Shown one piece after another: positions 1 to 7,672 of a DNA stretch of 64,000 nt. Source of the stretch: Bacteroidota bacterium (lineage in GTDB: Bacteria; Bacteroidota; Bacteroidia; 2-12-FULL-35-15); the NCBI GenBank assembly GCA_005772895.1, contig SXIH01000024.1, forward strand, positions 1-64,000, given 5' to 3'. The stretch's first letter is position 1; each line of letters starts with the position of its first letter. A program made the translations under genes and the position numbers. Below the pieces are notes generated by a model, which was not told the origin of the DNA, did not search any database, and worked only from the letters and a program-made list of their open reading frames with translations.

Positions 1-3000
1 AAGTGATGCTAACAGTTGTACAGGCACTACTACAATTGCAGTAGTGGATTTATCAGGTCTTACTGCATCTATCACCGCTCAGACAAACGTTTCTTGTAAT
101 GGCGGCAACAATGGTAGCGTAACAGTATTGGCATCAGGCTCTACAGGTCCTTATTTATATTCGATCAATGGTGGAGCACTGGGTGGCAGTGGAACATTTA
201 CTACTCTTGCGCAAGGTTCTTATACAGTAGTAGCACAGGATGCTAACGGATGTACTATTTCAGTTCCGGTGAATATCACTCAACCAACTGTATTAACGGG
301 TAACGTATCTGCTCAAACAAATATCACTTGTTTTGGACTCAGCAATGGTAGTGTGACTATTTTAGCAGCAGGTGGAACAGCAAGCTATACTTACTCTTTA
401 GATGGAGGAGCTGCACTCACTACTTCTACATTCTCAGGATTAACTCTGGGTGCACACACAATAACAGTGACTGATGCAAATGGATGTACAGTAGCTGTAC
501 CGTTTACAATTACTCAACCAACAGTATTAACACTTGTAACTTCAACAACAAATGCAACTTGTACTGCAGCCAATGGTACTGCAACAGTAACTGCATCAGG
601 AGCAACTCCTGCTTACTCTTACCTTTGGACGCCTGCAGGAACAGGGTCTACAACTTTAACCAACAGTGCTATTACAGCGGGTAACTACACTGTTACTGTT
701 ACCGATGCCAATGGTTGTACACAAAGTGCAACTGCTTTAGTTGGCGTGACACCTGGTGGAACAGCTGTTATTTCGTCCAGCACCAATGTGACTTGTGCAG
801 CAGCAAACGATGGAACAGCAACGGTTTCAATGGGTGCCGGTTCAACACCACCATTTACGTATACTTGGACACCAGGTTCTCAAACAACCGTAACTGCTGT
901 AAATTTAGGGCCTGCGAGTTATACTGTTAGTGTTGTTGATGGTAACGGTTGTGTTTCAACTGCCTCGGTAGTTATTACAGAACCAACAGTATTAACTCAA
1001 ACTTTTACGACAACCAATGTATCTTGTTTTGGTGGTAGCGATGGTGTAATAACTATTAACGCTTCAGGTGGAACTCCAGGTTATACTTATCTATGGACGC
1101 CTGGAAGTTATACTACTGCAACAATTACAGGATTACCTGCTGGAACATATGTTTGTGTATATACCGATGCAAACGGTTGTCAGAAAACAGGTTCAGTAAC
1201 CATTACCGAGCCGGCAGGTATGACACTTACCTCTACTCAAATAGATGCAACTTGTAATATGGCAAACGGAAGCGCAACAGTTTCTGCCGGTGGTGGAACA
1301 GGACCATATACTTATTCATGGAGTACAACACCTATCCAAACAACAGCTACTGCAACAGGTTTACCATCTAATACTTATGTTGTGACTGTGACCGATGCTA
1401 ACTCTTGTACGCAGACACTCCCTGTTACAATAAATAATAACGCTGGTCCGGTTGCTACATTATTCTCAAGCAATAACGTATCTTGTTTTGGAAACAACGA
1501 TGGTAGTGCAACAGTAACAGTGAGTGGTGGAACTATTCCGTTTACTTTTGCTTGGAGCAATGGTCAGACACTTCCAACAGCTACCAACTTAGTCGCAGGA
1601 ACTTATACTTTAACTGCAACAGATGCCAGCGGATGTGTTGCTTCAGTTTCGGCAGTAATCACAGAGCCTACAGTGTTGACTCTTTCTGTATTCAGAACAA
1701 ATCCAACATGTGACGGAGCTTGTGATGGAACAGCAACTTCAACTACTACAGGTGGAACAGCACCTTATACTTACTTATGGAATCCGGGTGGAGCAACTAC
1801 TCCGTTTAACTCAGGAATGTGTGCGGGTACTTATACTTTACAAGTAACAGATGTTAATGGTTGCACTACATTCCAAGCAACAGCATTATCAGATCCTGCT
1901 CCTGTAACAGCTTCAACAACTAATACAAATGTCAGCTGCAGCGGATTATGTGATGCAACAGCAACAGCCAATGCCTTAACAGGAACCGGTCCGTTCACTT
2001 ATTTGTGGAGTGATATCAATGCTCAGACAACACAAGTAGCAACAGGACTTTGTGCAGGAACTTATACCGTTACTGTGACTGATGCTGCAGGTTGTACAGG
2101 AACTGCAGTTGCTACGGTAACTACACCGGCTTCTATGATTGCTTCCATTACATCTATCGGAAACGTAACTTGTGCCGGAGCTTGTGATGGTTATGCAACT
2201 GCAACTGTTGCCGGTGGTTCTGCACCTTATGCATATTTATGGGATCCAACTTTCACTGCAGGTGCTTCGGTAAACAATATGTGTGCTGCTAATTACACGG
2301 TAACTGTAACCGATGCAAACGGATGTACAGCTTCAACAACAGCTAATATTACTGAACCTTTCCCACTTGTTGCAACAATTACAAGTACTAACGTTTCTTG
2401 TTATGGTGCTTGTGATGCAACAGCAAACGCTGTGTACACTGGTGGTACAGGACCTTATACGTTTATGTGGACACCTACATTTGCAACTACTCCAAACATT
2501 ACAAACATCTGTGACGGGGTTCATGATTTAACAGTAACCGATGGAAACGGTTGTACTGCATTTGCTTCTGTAATAATTACTCAGCCTACAGTACTTGCGG
2601 TAAGCACAACCACAACAAATTCAAGTTGTGGAAATGCCGATGGTTCTGCTTGTGCAGCGATAACAGGTGGTGTGCCTCCATTTACTTATTCTTGGAATGA
2701 CCCCGGAACTCAAACTACTATTTGTGCATCCAACATCAATGCAGGAGTTTATACAATTTCTGTAACAGATAATAACGGATGTAATGTGACAGGCGTTGCT
2801 ACCGTAAATGATAATACTGCTCCGGTAGTAACTATCCCTACTTCTGCAAACGTAACCTGTGCAGGTGCTGCCAATGGTAGTGCTCAGGCAAACGTGGTAG
2901 GTGGAATTATTCCATACAATATTTTATGGACATCGGGTCAAACAACAGCATTCATTAATAGTTTATCCGGAGGAATTTATTCGGTAACTGTTACCGATTC

Positions 3001-5239
3001 AATCGGATGTGTGGGAACAGCTTCTGTGACTATCAACGAGCCTGCTCCGCTTGTTTCAGGAATCTTAGCTTCTTCTAACGTAAGCTGTTTCTTAGCTTGT
3101 GATGGAACAGCCTTAGTAGGTGCTGGTGGCGGAACTGCTCCGTATACTTATTTATGGAACTCTATTCCAAGTCAAACCACAGCTAACGCAACAGGCTTGT
3201 GTGCTGCGGGATACACAGTAACAACTACTGATGCAAACGGATGTACTTCTACAAGTTCTGTAACAATTACTTCTCCAACTGCTGTAACTATCACAGTTGT
3301 ATCTACTACAAACGTTTCTTGTAATGGTGGAAGCAACGGTGCAATCGATATTAGTGTGGCAGGAGGTTCTCCTGGTTATGTTTACTCTTGGACACCAAAC
3401 GTAGGTTCAGGACCAATGGTAACGGGATTAGTAGCAGGAACATATAACGTTGCAGTTTCAGATCAAAACGGATGTACTGCTAATATGAACATCATTATTA
3501 CTGAACCAACCGCTATAACACTTTCTACAATTACTAATCCTAGTACTTGTGGAAACTCTAACGGATCTGTATCGGTAACACCGGCAGGAGGTACTCCTGG
3601 TTATACTTATTTGTGGAATACATTACCTCCACAAACAACAGCCATAGCAAATGCATTGTCTGCTGGTGTGTATGATGTTGTTGTTACAGATAATAATGGT
3701 TGTACAGCAAACGTGTCTGTTATTTTAAGTGACATTGCTGGTCCAACACTTGATCCGTTTATTTATTCTGAACCATTATGTAATGGAACACCAATGGGAA
3801 CTGCTACAGCTATGCCTGTTGGCGGAACACCGGCATTCACTTATTTATGGAGTGGAGTTGGAGCACAAACAACACAAACTGCAGTTGCATTAATTGCCGG
3901 AACATACACAGTAACTGTAACTGATAATAATGGTTGTAGTGTTACAGGATCGGTAATAGTTACGGAGCCTGCACCAACAGATATTATTGTTACTCCAAAT
4001 GATACAATTTGTCTTGGTGAGAACTTCCAAATTTATGGTGTTGGTTATGGTGGAACAGCTCCATATACGTACTTCTGGACTCCGGCTACATTTAGTGGTG
4101 CAGGACCACATGTGGTAAATCCTACTGTTACTACCACTTACGATGTATACTTAACTGATTTTAATGGATGCGTTTCTCCAACAGGAACAATTACTTTATT
4201 TGTTCATCCACCGGTTGTAGTAACTGCAACTGACGTGAGTGTATGTGACGGAAGTTTTGTAACTATCTCTGCAGTTGCTGCAGGTGGTAATGGCGGACCA
4301 TATACTTACACTTGGAGTAATTCATTTGTAGGAGCTTCTCAGAGTGTGTCGCCTCCAATAGCATCTTCACCATTTGATTACATTGTAATGGTAGATGATG
4401 GTTGTTCTTTATTAGCTACTGATACAGCTACCGTTACTGTTAACCCGTTAGCAGTATCTTCTATGATTGCAAATGATACAGCAGGTTGTGAAGACTTCAC
4501 TGTAATTTTAAACGGAATGAGTGATATTGGTACAAGTTATTCTTGGGACTTTGGTGATGGTTCTGCAAATGTTAGTGGAGAACCTGTAACACATACTTAT
4601 CCAAATCCTGGTAGCTATAACGTAACGTTAACGGTGACTACTGCATTGGGTTGTGTATCATCAATAACTTATAACAATTATATTGATGTGTGGCCGGGAC
4701 CAACTGCAGCGTTTAGTTATGCGCCAACTACTATTACAGAAACAGCTCCTTTGGTAGACTTCACAGATCTTTCAACCGGTGCAACTGCTTGGGATTGGGA
4801 TTTTATTTATCCAACCAGCATTTATACTGATACGTTGCAGAACCCATCTTACTTCTACAATGCACCGGGAACTTACACGGTGATGCTAGCTGTAACAAAT
4901 AATTTTGGTTGTACAGATACTGCTTACAACGATTTAGAAGTTGCTCCGGAATACGCGATGTATGTTCCGAATGCATTCAGTCCATTAAATCATGATGGAA
5001 AAAATGATACCTTCTTCCCTCAGGGAGTTGGTTTTGATCCTGATAATTTTGAGATGATGATCTTCGATCGTTGGGGTAATATGATTTACAAAACAACTGA
5101 TATCACTAAAGGTTGGGATGGTAAAGTAAAAGGTGGAGATAAGGTTGCACAAATTGATGTGTATGTTTGGAAAATCAATACAAACGATTACCAAGGAAAC
5201 ACAAAACAATATGTGGGTACTGTGACTATTGTGAAATAG
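1..5239 (+). CDS. SprB-repeat surface adhesin with T9SS type B sorting domain (5'-partial)
   Basis: The reading frame is open from base 2 with no stop, and the GTG at 44 lies inside a repeat, so the true start is upstream of the window. At least 17 SprB-like repeats of about 75-80 residues follow one another, each with an opening TNVSC..GG.DG.A, a middle PYTY.W and a closing AGTYTVTVTD.NGC. From about base 3970 come two degenerate Ig-like units, then two PKD-like domains (about 4450-4950; the first carries WDFGDG), then a gliding-motility-type C-terminal domain of about 85 residues with VPNAFSPLNHDGKNDTF and MIFDRWGNMIY. That tail is the T9SS type B signal, so the protein is expected to be exported through the outer membrane and held on the surface. 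SprB of Flavobacterium johnsoniae is the gliding adhesin, but many relatives serve other adhesion roles, so the exact role is inference. Some repeats carry two extra cysteines. Confidence 0.93.
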   Translation, partial: SDANSCTGTTTIAVVDLSGLTASITAQTNVSCNGGNNGSVTVLASGSTGPYLYSINGGALGGSGTFTTLAQGSYTVVAQDANGCTISVPVNITQPTVLTGNVSAQTNITCFGLSNGSVTILAAGGTASYTYSLDGGAALTTSTFSGLTLGAHTITVTDANGCTVAVPFTITQPTVLTLVTSTTNATCTAANGTATVTASGATPAYSYLWTPAGTGSTTLTNSAITAGNYTVTVTDANGCTQSATALVGVTPGGTAVISSSTNVTCAAANDGTATVSMGAGSTPPFTYTWTPGSQTTVTAVNLGPASYTVSVVDGNGCVSTASVVITEPTVLTQTFTTTNVSCFGGSDGVITINASGGTPGYTYLWTPGSYTTATITGLPAGTYVCVYTDANGCQKTGSVTITEPAGMTLTSTQIDATCNMANGSATVSAGGGTGPYTYSWSTTPIQTTATATGLPSNTYVVTVTDANSCTQTLPVTINNNAGPVATLFSSNNVSCFGNNDGSATVTVSGGTIPFTFAWSNGQTLPTATNLVAGTYTLTATDASGCVASVSAVITEPTVLTLSVFRTNPTCDGACDGTATSTTTGGTAPYTYLWNPGGATTPFNSGMCAGTYTLQVTDVNGCTTFQATALSDPAPVTASTTNTNVSCSGLCDATATANALTGTGPFTYLWSDINAQTTQVATGLCAGTYTVTVTDAAGCTGTAVATVTTPASMIASITSIGNVTCAGACDGYATATVAGGSAPYAYLWDPTFTAGASVNNMCAANYTVTVTDANGCTASTTANITEPFPLVATITSTNVSCYGACDATANAVYTGGTGPYTFMWTPTFATTPNITNICDGVHDLTVTDGNGCTAFASVIITQPTVLAVSTTTTNSSCGNADGSACAAITGGVPPFTYSWNDPGTQTTICASNINAGVYTISVTDNNGCNVTGVATVNDNTAPVVTIPTSANVTCAGAANGSAQANVVGGIIPYNILWTSGQTTAFINSLSGGIYSVTVTDSIGCVGTASVTINEPAPLVSGILASSNVSCFLACDGTALVGAGGGTAPYTYLWNSIPSQTTANATGLCAAGYTVTTTDANGCTSTSSVTITSPTAVTITVVSTTNVSCNGGSNGAIDISVAGGSPGYVYSWTPNVGSGPMVTGLVAGTYNVAVSDQNGCTANMNIIITEPTAITLSTITNPSTCGNSNGSVSVTPAGGTPGYTYLWNTLPPQTTAIANALSAGVYDVVVTDNNGCTANVSVILSDIAGPTLDPFIYSEPLCNGTPMGTATAMPVGGTPAFTYLWSGVGAQTTQTAVALIAGTYTVTVTDNNGCSVTGSVIVTEPAPTDIIVTPNDTICLGENFQIYGVGYGGTAPYTYFWTPATFSGAGPHVVNPTVTTTYDVYLTDFNGCVSPTGTITLFVHPPVVVTATDVSVCDGSFVTISAVAAGGNGGPYTYTWSNSFVGASQSVSPPIASSPFDYIVMVDDGCSLLATDTATVTVNPLAVSSMIANDTAGCEDFTVILNGMSDIGTSYSWDFGDGSANVSGEPVTHTYPNPGSYNVTLTVTTALGCVSSITYNNYIDVWPGPTAAFSYAPTTITETAPLVDFTDLSTGATAWDWDFIYPTSIYTDTLQNPSYFYNAPGTYTVMLAVTNNFGCTDTAYNDLEVAPEYAMYVPNAFSPLNHDGKNDTFFPQGVGFDPDNFEMMIFDRWGNMIYKTTDITKGWDGKVKGGDKVAQIDVYVWKINTNDYQGNTKQYVGTVTIVK

Positions 5240-5256
5240 AAATTGTAATCAAATAT

Positions 5257-5290
5257 AAACGCCCAGACAGAAATGTCTGGGCGTTTTTTT
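5257..5290 (+). terminator. Strong intrinsic terminator after the adhesin gene
   Basis: A perfect 13-bp stem (AAACGCCCAGACA with its complement) encloses a GAAA tetraloop and runs into eight T residues, 17 bases after the adhesin stop codon. It can also act on the opposite strand for the convergent tryptophan dioxygenase gene. Confidence 0.9.
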
Positions 5291-5308
5291 TGAATAGATG
5301 ATGAAAAT

Positions 5309-6277
5309 TTATTTATGTCCGAAGGCAACACTCTTTACCCAACCTTTTCCCCATTCATCTATTTCTTGATCGTTCCACAATTCAGGATAAAAAATACGTT
5401 TTTGAAAACGTGGTGGTAAATATTTCTGCCAGTTAGTTCCACCTGTAGCAGCAATATCTTCAGGGTCTTTTTGTAAATAACGGACTGCAGATTTATAATG
5501 AGATAGTGGCCAGTTGATATTTACATTCACATCCATTTGACGCAATGCCAAAACTAATTTTTCGTTTTTCTGATCTTCTGCGGATAATGATTTGTATAAT
5601 GCTAATAAGTTAGTGTGCTTAAATTTTTTCGCAAGATCAATAAAAATTTGCTGATACTTTTCTTCGAACTGAACAAGTGTCAAAGTTTTTTTACCGCTTG
5701 CAAGTTCTGTTGCTCCTGCTTTCCAATAGATGTGTTCGTACATCGCTTCAATTTGCGAATCGTTAATATCATTGGAAAAAGTTTCACGAACATCTTTAGC
5801 TACTAAATTTTTAAAAGTGGTAGAACAAATTTCTATCATACGATATTGCCCCGATTGAAACCCACTTGCAGGAAGTAAACTCATTCTGAATTTCAGAAAT
5901 TGTTTAGGATCCATTCCATCCACCATAATGTCAAATGAAGAAATTAATCCTTCGAAATAGCGGTTAATACGCAATATTCGGTCGGTGAAAAATTTTACAT
6001 CAATGTCTTTTTTCTCAGCAATCTGATTGTACTCATGCAAACAAAGTTTGAAATACAATTCAGTTATCTGATGATACATGATAAAAATTTCTTCATCTGG
6101 TATTTTTGTTTTAGGATTTTGTAAGCTTAGTAAAGTATCTAAATGAATATAATCCCAATAGGTCAAATAATCAGCGTAAAGCAAACCATCAAGATAAGAT
6201 GAAAGATCTTGTCCCATTGCCTGGAATTTTTCATCCAACAATTTAATACGTTCTACTATTTCAGGTTTTAATTCCAT
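5309..6277 (-). CDS. kynA: Tryptophan 2,3-dioxygenase
   Basis: Cytosolic heme enzyme that opens the indole ring of tryptophan to give N-formylkynurenine, the first step of the kynurenine route. The 322-residue product shows the family signatures: ELYFKLCLHEYNQ near residue 75 (with the active-site-region His at about 81), LPASGFQSGQYRMIE near 135-150, a His in LSHYKSAVRYLQ near 260 that fits the proximal heme ligand, and an ATGGT loop near 277-281 that fits the substrate-binding segment. An ATG nine codons upstream (6304) is in frame, but the start at 6277 (MELKPEIVERIK) fits family length better. No other kynurenine-pathway gene lies nearby. The gene is convergent with the adhesin gene and shares its terminator region. 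Confidence 0.9.
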   Translation of the reverse strand: MELKPEIVERIKLLDEKFQAMGQDLSSYLDGLLYADYLTYWDYIHLDTLLSLQNPKTKIPDEEIFIMYHQITELYFKLCLHEYNQIAEKKDIDVKFFTDRILRINRYFEGLISSFDIMVDGMDPKQFLKFRMSLLPASGFQSGQYRMIEICSTTFKNLVAKDVRETFSNDINDSQIEAMYEHIYWKAGATELASGKKTLTLVQFEEKYQQIFIDLAKKFKHTNLLALYKSLSAEDQKNEKLVLALRQMDVNVNINWPLSHYKSAVRYLQKDPEDIAATGGTNWQKYLPPRFQKRIFYPELWNDQEIDEWGKGWVKSVAFGHK

Positions 6278-6381
6278 AATCAAACTTTTTGAATTCAGGT
6301 GCAAGTTAGTTAAAACCTATAATTATAAAAAATGATTGTTATCAGATGTATGGTGTCGCGCTTTCGGTGCTTCAATATGTC

Positions 6382-6588
6382 ATCCCTACGGGATTTTTAT
6401 TCTGGGGGATAATGTTTTTTCTACCGATATCTTGTCCCTACGGGACAAATAAATAAAATTCGTTTCTACTAAACATTATCCCTACAAGACATTGAGAACA
6501 GAGTTGGGACGAAACAATTATCCCATAGGGATAAAATATTGGTAACACCTCTTTCCTTCCTAAATAAACAAAGTCCCGTAGGGGACTT
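6382..6588. repeat. Cluster of intergenic palindromic repeats (GTCCCTACGGGAC family)
   Basis: The 374-bp gap between the two minus-strand genes holds four palindromes of one family: 6382-6394, 6432-6448, 6518-6534 and 6571-6588, plus a decayed copy near 6476-6490. Cores are variants of TTGTCCCTACGGGACAA. Flanking bases are shared too: TACCGATAT precedes the copy at 6432, and its complement follows those at 6518 (one mismatch) and 6571 (exact), so copies lie in both orientations. I see no open reading frame of note here. Confidence 0.8.
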
Positions 6589-6600
6589 AATATCGGTAAT

Positions 6601-6634
6601 AAAAAACGCCACTCTTTTCAGAATGACGTTTTTC
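6601..6634 (-). terminator. Probable terminator of the DUF3108 gene
   Basis: An imperfect hairpin between AAAAACGCCAC and ATGACGTTTTT lies 18 bases downstream of the DUF3108 stop on the minus strand, where it is followed by a T-run. The stem is interrupted, so the call is moderate. Confidence 0.45.
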
Positions 6635-6651
6635 GCATATGGGGATGTTGC

Positions 6652-7479
6652 TTAATTAACCTTGGCAACAGGATGAGCTAAACCCTTGTAGGCTTTTAAT
6701 TCTGCTTTGATAGAACCAACCAATACATCGGCTTGACCTAAAATTGGAATGTGGTTTTTATCGTCAGTAATCCAAATATTCAAATCTTCTTCGTGTTTAA
6801 ATACTCGTCCTTTTTGGACAATCGGGCGATACTTTAAGCATTTGAAAGTTCCTAAATCAGTAGTGATTGTTTCGCGGCCGATGAATTTTACTTTTAAAGG
6901 CCAAACTTCTTTATCCATGAAACAGTTAATAGAAAACATTTCTCCAGGTTTTGCAGCACCTAAATCTAAATTTCTTGCAGCATAAAATGCGGATAACATA
7001 TCTTGCATATTTGGTTCGATGTCATACATTTCGTTATCACCAACATTTACTTTTTCGCTGTAATGGTTGAACACGTAACTCTGATCAATCTTATATCCGC
7101 CTTCGTTTACATGTCTTAAAAATATCCAAGGCACAATTGATTTATCGTCAATATAAGTTTCGTAACGGTCGCGCACTTTAAAGAAAAGATCGAACGCACC
7201 TCTGGACTGACCTAAGCCAATAACGTGATATGTTTTTCTTCCTGCTATTTCTTTTTCTTCTTCGGTAATACCAAGTGTGGCAACTCCTGCTTCAATAATT
7301 CCGTAATGCATACGGAAGGTCAACATTTCTCCACGTTTAAAAGCTTCATTATTAATTACAGGAAGCTCTTTCACTGGGCCATTATTTTCGAATGATGGCA
7401 ATTCTTTTTCTTTCTGAAATGATATACAAGCAATACCTGCTATCATTACCACTGTTCCTATTAAAACAAACTTTTTCAT
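6652..7479 (-). CDS. DUF3108 domain-containing exported protein
   Basis: A 275-residue protein starting with a hydrophobic export segment (MKKFVLIGTVVMIAGIAC), which may be a lipoprotein or Sec signal. The rest has the pattern of DUF3108: FKRGEMLTFRMHYGIIEAG near the start of the mature part, then GLGQSRGAFDLFFKVRDRY and a C-terminal DLNIWITDDKNHIPI. These proteins are periplasmic or envelope beta-rich proteins of unknown biochemical role. The ATG six codons upstream (7497) would put charged residues before the signal; I prefer 7479. It lies downstream of leuS on the same strand, but a hairpin between them suggests separate transcription. Confidence 0.85.
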   Translation of the reverse strand: MKKFVLIGTVVMIAGIACISFQKEKELPSFENNGPVKELPVINNEAFKRGEMLTFRMHYGIIEAGVATLGITEEEKEIAGRKTYHVIGLGQSRGAFDLFFKVRDRYETYIDDKSIVPWIFLRHVNEGGYKIDQSYVFNHYSEKVNVGDNEMYDIEPNMQDMLSAFYAARNLDLGAAKPGEMFSINCFMDKEVWPLKVKFIGRETITTDLGTFKCLKYRPIVQKGRVFKHEEDLNIWITDDKNHIPILGQADVLVGSIKAELKAYKGLAHPVAKVN

Positions 7480-7617
7480 ATTCTTAGTTTTAGACAATTA
7501 GTCTATTTCAAATGCTATGCCAAAGCACTTAATACATATACGTGATTTGTTTAGGATTGTTGTGGGAATTTTCAATAATTCAGAAAATGGCAATTTTGTC
7601 CATTTTTCATCAAAAAC

Positions 7618-7647
7618 AACAAAAAAAGGAGCAAAAAGCTCTTTTTT
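7618..7647. terminator. Bidirectional A/T-flanked hairpin after leuS
   Basis: A short GAGC-AAAAA-GCTC hairpin (7628-7640) is flanked by A-runs on the left and T-runs on the right, so it has a terminator layout on both strands. It follows leuS on the minus strand by 25 bases. The 4-bp stem is weak. Confidence 0.5.
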
Positions 7648-7672
7648 TAATCAAAAATCGATAAAAATGACC

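Noticed and set aside
44..46. GTG at 44 as the adhesin start
   Set aside because: The frame continues upstream to base 2 with SDANSCTGTTT-like repeat sequence, so it is an internal Val.
1..5239. Many antisense and shifted frames of 60-90 codons inside the adhesin gene
   Set aside because: They arise because the repeat DNA lacks stops in several frames; their products are low-complexity and lack starts or conservation.
6305..6651. CRISPR array in the palindrome cluster
   Set aside because: Repeats are short, inverted, unequal in spacing and in both orientations; no cas genes are in the window.
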